64,000 bases of DNA from Lotus japonicus (taxonomy: Eukaryota > Streptophyta > Magnoliopsida > Fabales > Fabaceae): NCBI RefSeq assembly GCF_012489685.1, contig NC_080043.1, forward strand, positions 82,104,292 to 82,168,291, given 5' to 3'. A program made the translations under genes and the position numbers. Every line of letters starts with the position of its first letter. The first letter of the stretch is position 1. Below, piece by piece: positions 48,140 through 57,835 of this stretch. The notes under the pieces are model-generated. The model made no database searches. It saw nothing but the letters and a program-made list of their open reading frames with translations, and was not told the DNA's origin.

Positions 48140-48618
48140 ATCAAGTGATATTTGCATTTGTTAAAAACTTAAAATGGTTTTTACTCCATTTGGAAATTTC
48201 TAAGTTTTTACTTTCAATCTGGTCAGTGAAGCCAATCTAATTTCCACATCTATATTATCAGCTTCTTAATTGCATCGAACTCTTGATTAAGTATTTAAGT
48301 ACCAATACTCACTGTAATCAAACGTGGCACATCCTGAGTGGATAGTCAAACGTTTTATTCCATGATGACGTGGCATTATTTGGCACCGTGGTCCATCTTA
48401 CTCGAAGGAGATGAAAAATGTGTGCACATAACTGAAACAAAGAAATGAAGCAAAATCGCATGATGTCTTCCTCCATTCTTAGGTGAAAATCTTAAAATCA
48501 TTGCACTACTGTTGGCAACTTGAATTGATTGCTTTCAACATCCTCATGCCATCTTTATGACAATAAGGCCATAATTGTCTTTTTCACAAATGAACCCCTT
48601 TTTTCATTACCAACTCTT
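48140..48618. other. intergenic DNA left of the Harbinger element
   Basis: No gene is supported. Confidence 0.4.
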
Positions 48619-49115
48619 ACCATGAGCAATGGTTTGTTGGAAACCATTTTGTTTACCCCTTCCCTATCTCACTTTTTCTCTTCCCAACACTTCACATCAT
48701 CTTCTCTCTCTAATTCAACACTCTCTCAACAATTACTCACTCCAATGGTTTTACTTAACTCTCAACACCTTACCCCACCACTCACCACTCACCCTACCCC
48801 ACCACTTTTTTATTTCACATTTTTATTTAATTTTATATTTTTGTTTTTATGATTACATAAAATTACAATTATCGATTTAAATTAAATTAAAACAATAAAC
48901 ACTTAACAATTTAATTTTTTTAAAATATAGACTATAATTTATTTATTTTTCTTAACTTAAAATGCAAGACAACAAACTAAACATACAAGAATTTATTTTA
49001 TTTTCTTAAAATAAAATGCAAGACAACAAACTAAGCACACAATAACTTAAAATGCAAGACAACAAACTAAGCACACAACACACAAATAACGTAATTAGTA
49101 CGATTCAAATCATCT

Positions 49116-50407
49116 TCAATCCTGAGACATTCCAAACTTTGCTCAGATGTGCTTCGCTAAATCTGCTTGCAGTTCGTGATGAACATTTGAATCACGCAAC
49201 TCGGATCTAGCACGCACATGATTTGCAAAAACGGGTAACACCTCGGTCAAGTATGGTTGTTGTGTACTAGATCCACCTTCCTAGATTGCTCAAAATCGGT
49301 CCAACGTTGAGCATATGAATCTCGTTCATCCTCAACAATCATATTATGTAATATGATGCATGACCTCATAATGATACTCAAATCATCTATGTCCCACAAG
49401 CGATCTGGTTCACGGATGATTTTAAAACGAGCTTGAAGAACTCCAAATGCACGTTCGATGTCCTTCCGACATCCCCCCTGAACTTTTGCAAATAACTTAT
49501 CGGGTTCACTTTGAGGAAGTCTAATCGTTTTGACGAAAGTTGGATAAGAAGGATATATACCATCGGCTAGATAGTATGCCATATTATAGGGACGTTGATT
49601 CACAAAGAAATTCACAGCTGGAGCCTTTCCCTGTTCCACGTCATCAAACACTGGTGACCGATCTAGAACGTTTATGTCGTTCAACGTTCCAGGACATCCA
49701 AAAAAGGCATGCCAGATCCATAGATCATGAGATGCAACTGCTTCAAGAATAACTGTTGTGGTTCCCTTATCCCCTCTAGTAAATTGACCTTCCCATGCTT
49801 TAGGACAATTTTTCCACTCCCGGTGCATGCAGTCAATACTCCCGATCATGCCTGGGAACCCCCGCATGTCACTAACATGTAGTATTCTTTGCAGGTCTTC
49901 TTGGGTTGGTGCTCTCAGGTACTGTTGCTCATACAATCGTATGATTTCTTTACAGAATCTACGTAAACACTCCAATGCTGTAGTACCTCCAATTTTGATG
50001 TACTCATCGACCGCATCTGCTGCCACACCATATGCTAACATTCGCATTGTTGTGGTACATTTTGCTAAGGGTGATATACCTTGTTTATTGGCTGCATCAA
50101 CGCGTTGGGTGAAGTAGTTATCACTACTTGAAAGGTCATCAACGATTCAAAGGAAAATATGTTTTTGCATCCGGTACCGACGACGAAACATTGCATCGTC
50201 ATATGTAGGCTCATTGGCAAAGTAGTCGTCAATTAGCCTCTGGTTTGCCGCTGTATGATCTCTACCGAGATATTTTCTACTACGAGGTGCAGTATCTTCT
50301 CGAATTTTTCTTCGACGCTCTCTAAATCGGTTGAGTACATAAGCTTCTTCAATTTGACTATTTTGAATGTATGCTGCAAGATCAAAAGGACAATCAGATG
50401 GATCCAT
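49116..50407 (-). pseudogene. PIF/Harbinger transposase (DDE endonuclease)
   Basis: Starts MDPSDCPFDLAAYIQ at 50407. Conserved blocks: RRYRMQKHIFL, then in-frame TGA (50147-50149), then IVDDL, MRMLAYGVAADAVDEYI, GSIDCMHREWKNCP (first catalytic Asp), DINVLDRSPVF, YYLADGIYPSYPTFVK (second Asp), KDIERAFGVLQARF (Glu), and CIILHNMIVEDE. Relatives have Arg at the TGA. Past about 49275 the frame shifts (the current frame ends at 49247); the expected tail, LPVFANHVRARSELRD then LQADLAKHI, is in the next frame and has TGA at 49143-49145 where Trp is usual. The catalytic triad is intact. No intron evident. Confidence 0.85.
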
Positions 50408-50894
50408 TTTTTGTGAAATTTGAAGTAGATTGGAAGAGATTTGGGATATTGGTACATCAATGGATCTATGAGTCCATATATATAAGTACATTGAATGGTG
50501 GTTGAGTGCCGGATTTGAAATAATTTATCAACTAGAGTTAAATATCGGAAAAGGACAAGATTCGAATTGAGTGGTACATATTCAAACACAGTTACCCTAA
50601 AATTATTAAAGGCAAACACTAATGACTTGACACCACTGGCAAATTATTAAAGCAAACACTACAAACTTGACACCACTGGTGGATTTGAAATAAGTTATCA
50701 ACCGGAGTTAATTATCGGAAAAGGACAAGATTCGAATTGAGTGGTACATATTCAAACACAGTTACCCATACATTAAAGCAAACATTACATACTTGTCACC
50801 ACTTGAAAATTATTAAAGCAAACATTAAAGCAAACACTACAGACTTCACACCACTGACAAGTTTGACCGAATACAGACAAAGACTCGTTTGAAA

Positions 50895-52170
50895 TTAATT
50901 TTCAAATAGCTCTTTGGACAACTGCTCTAACAGCTCTTTCTTACGGTCATTGAGATGCTCTTCCGAAGTTAGCCTTAGATACATACTAATTTTCTTAGCA
51001 TTAGTCTTCTCTTTCATCGCATTAGTCTTCTCTTTAATCAATTCGTTAGTCTCTGCTTGCACCGATGCTATCTTGTCCAATCGTTCAAGCTCTTTCTCCT
51101 TGAATTGGATGTAAGAATCCCACTCTTTGTCCACCTCCTCGTAGGCATCTTCTCTAATTTTCTTTTTACTCTTTTTTTTTAGCTGCCTCCCTACCCATTG
51201 GACGAGGAATTGATCCTATAGAGTTTGAGGCACTTGCATCACTGTCGTGTGATCTCTTAGATCCACTACTTCTCGAGCCAGTATTTCCTCCTACCTGACT
51301 ACAAAAACGTGGTTGATCACGGAGAGCGCGCCATTCTTCCATTAAAGTAAATTGACCAATCTTCCCACTTGCGAATAATTCCCGCGCTCTTGCGATAACA
51401 TCATCCTCTGACCAACCGCTTCGTTGCTCACGCTTAGCGTTATCATAAGCGCCAATCCATTTACCCAGTCTTGTGTTCATATAATTCCAACGATTTTGGC
51501 AGGCAACCCAATCGCGCGGAGGATCGAATGAGCAATGCTCATTACAATACTCAGCAATATCTCTCCAAAATGTTTCTTCTTTCTGGTTTCTTCTGACAAC
51601 ACTGCTTGTTCCACAATTAATCCACCCACTAATTAGCACTAGATTTTGTGCAGTGTTCCATGCGGGTGAAGGGGCTTTTTTGCTCTTAGGAGTGACTTCA
51701 TTGACTTCATTATCAGCTGACCCGCCACCAAGATTGACTTGTGTTGAAAATTCCGGAAATTCCGGTACATCAACACTCGGAAAATTTTCAGGAACCACTG
51801 GCATATAACCACTAGACTGGGGTGTTTGAGATGAATATCTCACAGATCCATAAGATGGATGAAAGTTTGGAACAAATGATGACTGGTTAAAATTTTGTAT
51901 GTTTTGAGGAGGTTGGTTTGAATATTGATTTGGATCTGGATAATAGTTTGGATTTCGAGGACCTTGGTTGGAGAATTGATGTGGGACTTGATAATAGTTT
52001 GGATTTTGAGGACGTTGGTTGGAGAATTGATGTGGGACTTGATAATTGGTGGGATTTTGAGGACGTTGGTAAGAAATTTGATTTGGATCTTAATAGTTGT
52101 TGTGATTTTGGTTGTAAAATGGGTTGTTTGAAGAATTCTGGGTGTTGAAATGGTGATTGTTGGGATCCAT
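50895..52170 (-). pseudogene. PIF/Harbinger ORF1, Myb/SANT-like DNA-binding protein
   Basis: Starts MDPNNHHFNTQNSSNNP at 52170. A TAA at 52090-52092 falls where CAA is expected; the frame then runs on through three QVPHQFSNQRPQNPNYY-type tandem repeats (about 51930-52080). The SANT-like domain (WNTAQNLVLISGWIN, FWRDIAEYCNEHC, CQNRWNYMNTRLGKWIGAY) follows, and a 9-A run near 51172-51180 shifts the frame before the C-terminal coiled coil (EVDKEWDSYIQFKEKELERL to KELFEN). ORF1 proteins bind transposon ends and bring in the transposase. The same-strand order with the transposase is normal. Confidence 0.8.
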
Positions 52171-52654
52171 TTCAAAACAAATGCTAATAGATAGATAAAT
52201 AAGATGGTGAGAGAGATAATAAGATGGTGAAAAACTTGGTTTTTTTTTCTGTGTCCAACTCAAACGAACCAAGTCTCTATTTATAGAGAAAAAAAATCAT
52301 GAATTTTGGTATAATTTTTTTTTCCAAAAAATTTTTTTTTGATGAAATAATTGAGTTCAAAAGATAAGGGTAAAAGAAATCCAGCGAACCAATCAGATCA
52401 GGACACGTGTCACATGCCTATCTCCACCTGCGTTTTCTCTCTCCTCCCAGCCGGTTTCACGCCCCTTGTCGCTGGGCCTCTCAGAGGGCGCCACGCGCCA
52501 CGTGGCGTCCCTCTCTCCTCTCAACAATGTTGAGAATTCTCAACAAGCCGGCCATCCCTCTCTCCTCTCAACAAACCTCAACAACCATTGGATGCCCTCA
52601 ACAATCCCCAACACTCCTCAACATTAATCCTCAACATTCATTGCTCATGGTCTT

Positions 52655-53177
52655 ATTCGAGTTTTAATACATCAATCACATACACCTCATTTTATCTTCA
52701 ATTTCAATTCCACACATTTTTTATTTCTACCTATCTATTTTCTTTTTATTACATCACTCAATCCATCATTTACTTCTCAATGTTTATTTTTTTTTTCTCT
52801 CTCTATGTATGTGTAGATGAATGAATTTTGGATGTGAAGGTAATTTTTCCCTTGGTATTTTTCTTGTCTTGTTTTCATACTTTTATTTCGTTTCCAAGTC
52901 TAGTCCCATCCCCAATCTCTTGAAAACGGCACGTTATTTTTTTGAAACAATAATATGCTTACTAATATTAAATTTCATTAATGCATTTAAACATTTTATT
53001 TGAAATAATAACTAATGTTGTAATTCACTTTTCTTCAAGTCAATTTTATAAATATATACAAGATTTAATCCTCGTGCAAGTACTAGATTATTTATAATAT
53101 ATTACAATAACACTTTTAAAAATTTCATAAAACTATTATTATTTATATATATAGAACCTATTTAAGAATAAATTAGA
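52655..53177. other. AT-rich intergenic DNA
   Basis: No gene seen. T-rich tracts and SSR-like stretches only. Confidence 0.4.
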
Positions 53178-53290
53178 ATGCCCCCGAATGATAGCTCAAG
53201 TGTTAAGAGTTAGAGGACATGTAGGTTGAGTGATGGAGGTTCAGAGATCAGTCTCTGGTGGGTGCAATTTATCTTTCCGATGTTCCAAAA
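53178..53290 (+). mobile_element. tRNA-derived SINE copy 2
   Basis: ATGATAGCTCAAGTGTTAAG, GAGGACAT, GGTTCAGAGATCAGTCTCTG, ending TGCAATTTATCTTTCCGATG and A-rich sequence. It matches copy 1 (24900-25037, opposite strand) and copy 3 (54236-54330) in order of words. The B box is decayed. Confidence 0.6.
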
Positions 53291-53407
53291 AAAGTTAAAA
53301 TGTATAATATGATTAATGGTAAATAATATTGTCATTAATATACAATAATTAGTATTTTCATTATTGTTCAAAGAATTTTTAATTTAATATATATATATAT
53401 GTGTGTG

Positions 53408-53661
53408 TAGGGGATGTATCATATGAGAAAGATGTTCTTACGTGAGAAAATGATAATAAATCATGACTGTTAGATCAAGTCATGAACGGTCCAGATTAAA
53501 ACAATTTAATGCTCACATGATCACTTAAAAAAGTCATGTGACTTTCTTAAAAACTCACATGACTTAATGTTTTAATCTGGACCGTTCATGATTAAATCTA
53601 ACGGTCATGATTTATTCTCATGTTCTCACATAAGAACACCTTTCTCACATGATACATTCTC
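53408..53661. mobile_element. MITE with full-length hairpin arms
   Basis: The arms pair from GATGTATCATATGAGAAAGA on the left to its inverse at 53630-53661, then through GAACGGTCCAGATTAAAAC/GTTTTAATCTGGACCGTTC to the centre near 53535. TATGTGTGT may be the target duplication (53399-53407, 53662-53670), though the microsatellite-like context makes this uncertain. A diverged half copy lies at 53785-53935. Confidence 0.8.
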
Positions 53662-53784
53662 TATGTGTGTATGTACAAAAAAAAATACATATATATGTGT
53701 GACTTGAAGTAACTCTTGTACTACTTTTCAATATATATCTCATGCCTTATCAAAAAAAATGTACATCATTAAATGATGATGTAT

Positions 53785-53935
53785 TTTATGAGAGATATTG
53801 TAATATAAGAACATGAGAATAAATCACGCCCGTTAAATTTAATTTTGAATGATTAAGATTAAAACAATTTAAAGATCATGTAATATGACCACTTAAAAAT
53901 GTCATAAGATGTGTCTCCTCATTAAAAAAAAAATA
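53785..53935. repeat. diverged half copy of the 53.4-kb MITE
   Basis: It shares AAGAACATGAGAATAAATCA, GATTAAAACAATTTAA and CACTTAAAAA.GTCAT words with 53408-53661 but lacks the second arm. Confidence 0.55.
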
Positions 53936-54235
53936 ATTTTATCAAACAATATGAACATAAATCAAAATTAACAAGATATTGTTCCCTTGCTATACAGAAG
54001 TGTATTTTTGTGCTACTAATAATACTAGAGTAAGAGCCCGTGCGATGCGCGTGTAGTTATAATTTAAAATATCTACATTAATTTTATTTCAATGAATATT
54101 ATAAAACTAAAATAATTGTTAAATAATTTCAAATTTCAAATTTGTAGCCTGGCGTGACATGCAGTATATTGATAATTTTGATTTATGTTATTATTAACTA
54201 AATTGTAGCTTGTTTTCAAATTCAGGATTGATTTG

Positions 54236-54330
54236 TTTCTAAATGATAACTCAAGTGGTAAGAGTTACGAGACATATTGGTTGGGTAGGGAGATCCAGGG
54301 ATCAATTCCTGTATAATGCAGTTTATCTTT
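54236..54330 (+). mobile_element. tRNA-derived SINE copy 3
   Basis: AAATGATAACTCAAGTGGTA, AGAGTTACGAGACATATTGG, GATCCAGGGATCAATTCCTG, TATAATGCAGTTTATCTTTT. A box well kept, B box altered. Same strand as copy 2, about 1.06 kb apart. Confidence 0.6.
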
Positions 54331-55767
54331 TCAATATACAAAATAATTCATTATTGATTTAAAAATCTTTATTAAAAATAAGAAGTAGGGTTTAGGAATG
54401 CCAAAGCCAATTAATTGAATTATGATTTTTTTTTTGAAATGTAATAATAATATTAAAACGAAAGATCAAGTGGGCACTGATGCTCGTACATCATTCAGGA
54501 CCAACGACATGAAGAAGTGGGGAACTTCATCGATCCAAACCGAGTCTCCGAAGTCCCCAACATGCTTGATTCATACTTTAACTCAATTTTCACATTTATC
54601 CATCACTATTTTATTTTTTAAAAAGTCTTATTTTTTCTCTATTCTCTTTAGTCTTCGTACCGCTCGTGAATGAAATTTTATTGCAATTAATTATGTATCA
54701 AAAGAAAAACAAACTAGATATTATTATTATTATTTATTTTTTAAAGCAGATAGATTATTTTTTATTGACTATTCTTCTTTGTACATTAAAATTATTTTCA
54801 AAGTTAGTACCTTCAGTGTAACAAAAAAAAAAGTTAGTACCTTCAGTAAAAAAACTTTTATGACAAAGTAAAAGTGAAAAAAATCTATGTTAGATACTTT
54901 GGTGGAACAGTATCACCAAGCAAAAGGTGCTTACTACTCGAACCGTACTTTTTTATAAGTGGTGGTACTAGTACTTACTAGTCAGTGCTACACAAACGGT
55001 ACTTTGACTTAAAAATTTAAAACAAAATTCAAGAATATAATGTTAAAAAATAACAGTAAAGTGGTTTACAGAAAACAATATGCTTATAAATGAATAAAAA
55101 ATTAAATGAATAATGTTTAATTGATAAACCAATTCCACTCCACCTTATAAGATAAGGTAGAAGTGAGAGATAAATATATGATTTGTGATGTGATAAAAAA
55201 CGCAAAGAAATAATATGAAAAATGCGTGGAAATGAAATGGAAGTGAAAGTGAGATATATATACATATCATTTCTCATTTATAGATAGTAATAGTTTATTA
55301 GTTTTTATAGTTTTACTCTTTTAGTTTTATTGGTTATCTTTAAATGAATAATAGTATTTACTTACAAAATTATCATTTATAAAATTATAATTAACATTTT
55401 AAGAATTAATGAATAATAAAAAATCTACCAAAAGCATATCAAATTAAATTCTATACTAAATTAAGAAACATCCTTATAATTATATAATAGTATAAATTAT
55501 TAATTGCTGTTGACCTTTTGTTATCTCTAACAAGAAACAGTGAATATTCAATTACATATTTTATATAATTAAAAAGAAAAAAATTCTTAGTTTTTATTTT
55601 GACTTACAAGCATAGTTTAATATTTGACCATTGGCCATTAATTACTAAAAGATATCAATACTCTTAAAAATGGAAAATTAATAACTAAAATTGAAAATGG
55701 AAAGTTTATTAAAAATAAATCTTAACAAAACATTCATAATAAGAAATAATCATGCTTATCCTCAAAT
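54331..55767. other. AT-rich intergenic DNA
   Basis: No supported gene. Confidence 0.4.
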
Positions 55768-56225
55768 TAATGTTTTGTTCAATTTTATATGCTTTAATGA
55801 GTTTTCCTTTTTGATAAACTCCCTTTTAAATATATATTATACTATAATATAATACTAATTATAATATAATATTAATGTTTACTTATAATATTATATTATA
55901 TATATTTAAAAGGGAATTCATCAAAAAAGAAACTCATTAAATCATATAAATTTGAACAAAGCATTATTATTATATTATTTTATAATTTAATATATTAATT
56001 TTTAATTATAATATAATATTATATATATTTAAAAGGGAATTTGTCAAAAAGGAAATCTCATTAAAGCATATAAATTTGAACAAAGCATTATTATTATATT
56101 ATATTATAATTAATTATAATATAATATAATATAATATTATATATATTTATAAGGGAATTTTTCAAAAAGGAAATCTCATTAAACCATATAAATTTGAACA
56201 AAGCATTATTATTATATTATAATAT
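55768..56225. repeat. inverted plus three direct copies of an AT-rich MITE-like unit
   Basis: A unit reading TATATTTAAAAGGGAATT, CAAAAA.GAAA.CTCATTAAA and CATATAAATTTGAACAAAGCA occurs directly at about 55895-55977, 56018-56095 and 56135-56215, and once inverted at 55768-55845. Spacers are ATTATATTATA-type. The copies are about 85-95% alike by eye. Confidence 0.85.
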
Positions 56226-56560
56226 AATATTATATGATAAATTCAAAGTTAAAAAGTGATTAGTATTACGCAAGGATACATAAGTAAAATTGATAATCAA
56301 AATTAATCTGATCCAAAACCCACGGACTGCAGTTTCTCACGCGCCGGCACACGCGTAGTGGCCAACCGCCACATCACAGCGGCGCATCATAGGTGCCAAA
56401 AACATATTAACTCCCGAAAATACCCATGGTAGCATTGTGACTTTACAACTATACCCCTGCATTAAATAAACAACTTAAATTCCAAAACTACCCTTGAACG
56501 GAAATCACTTAACGGTGGCCGGAGAAATCTCTGGGCGGCGAGATGCGATCGATATTTTCC

Positions 56561-56568
56561 TATATAAA
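56561..56568 (+). promoter_or_regulatory. TATA box of the helicase gene
   Basis: TATATAAA, followed at about 20-35 bp by a CT-rich stretch (56580-56722), the usual plant Y-patch/initiator surroundings. Confidence 0.6.
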
Positions 56569-56579
56569 CCCATGACCAC

Positions 56580-56688
56580 ACCCTCTCTTTCCCTCATCAA
56601 ATTGCATTGTCTTCGTCATTCTCTCTTTCTCTCTCTTCTTTCTCTCTCTAGAGAACTTGAACCTATAGAGCAACCAAACCCAACCCTG

Positions 56689-56721
<33 letters not shown>

Positions 56722-57835
56722 GTCCCTCTCTGTGTGCGGAGTGAGAAGAGGTAAATTCTCTCTCTCTCTCTCTTCAAGACTGTTTTCAATTTTCGAATTT
56801 CTCTTCCCTTTTTTCGTGATTTTGGGGGTTGGTTTGGTGGTGTGTTCTTGATGATAATAATAATAATTTCAGTGATGGAAAATCGAGAATCAGATAATAA
56901 TCAGTTAATAATAATGGTGGGTAATGAGGAAAAGGGTTGACTATGTTGATTTCTGCATGATTTCGAGGGCGGTTTTTGATTGATTGGGTGAGAATGAGCG
57001 AACTTGTTTGATCTCTCAACATGGGGTGTGTGTGTGTGTGTGAGGATAAGATCTTGTGAAGGGTTTCTGCTGGTTGTTTCAATTTGGGATCTCTGTAATA
57101 GCAGTGAGTTGTTGATTGTTGGAACCCTAGATGTGTTTGGTTGGGTCACTGGGGTGGGGTTTTGTTTTGGGGTTTTGATCCTGGATGATGGGAGTTGAGG
57201 ACTTTTTGTGTGGTTGTGTGCTGTGTGTGTATCTCATTGGCTTAGGTGGGATTTGGTTTTGCTCATTGTACTGTGATTGTTGGTAGGAGCTCTTTTTATT
57301 GGTTGGGTTAGGGAGGAAGAAGGGGTAGGTGTTAATGAGCATTGGAAGCTTGCTTGAAGTTTAGCTTTGCGCGTTTGTAGTATTAGTAGTGTTATCAATT
57401 TGATTTTGCTGTTAGGTTTTTATTTGCTATCAAGGGTTTGGATTTTGTTTTGATATTGTCATTTGTTTAATCTTGATCAGCAATTATATATGCCATGAAC
57501 ACCATATACTTCTTCTAAGCATGTCTGTTTGTTATTTTAACTGTTTGTTCAGGTTTCTGCATTGGGATACAAATTGATGTTATCTGCTGTATATAATATA
57601 ATGCATGCTTTGTCTTGGTTTGTAAATTCATATGTGGCTGCTTATTTCCTGAGGATTCATATCTGCAATATGCTTAAGTCATTTTTAGGCCTTTTTCTTT
57701 TTGTGCTTGATTTGCAGATCCCTGATTTTTCGTATTTGTGGGCATGTCATGGATATTGTCTCTTAAAAAGAATAGAAGCATTGTTCCTGTTCAACATTTT
57801 ATTCAGAATTTAGTTTGTATACTTATGCATTTGAG
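56580..57835 (+). promoter_or_regulatory. 5' leader of the helicase gene with intron
   Basis: The CT-rich first exon (with a (CT)n run at 56697-56722) ends with the donor AGAG|GTAAAT at 56750/56751. Possible acceptors are TTTGCAG at 57713-57719 or TATTCAG at 57800-57806. With the first acceptor the leader would carry upstream ATGs at 57744, 57749 (MDIVS then stop) and 57825; with the second only 57825. The intron contains a (GT)n run at 57028-57046. Confidence 0.5.

Larger units (their letters stand above)
48619..52651 (-). mobile_element. PIF/Harbinger DNA transposon, 4.0 kb, both genes present
   Basis: The ends ACCATGAGCAATG (48619) and its inverse CATTGCTCATGGT (to 52651) are flanked by a 3-bp duplication CTT (48616-48618, 52652-52654). 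Subterminal regions are rich in TCTCAACA/TTGTTGAG. Inside, on the minus strand, are a DDE transposase gene and a Myb/SANT-like ORF1 gene, the two components this superfamily needs. Both carry only a few lesions. The 3-bp duplication fits the superfamily, although TTA/TAA is more usual than CTT. Confidence 0.9.

Noticed and set aside
55768..56225. Tandem array as a CRISPR or centromere satellite
   Set aside because: Only three direct units plus one inverted, AT-rich spacers that differ in length, no sign of regular monomers.
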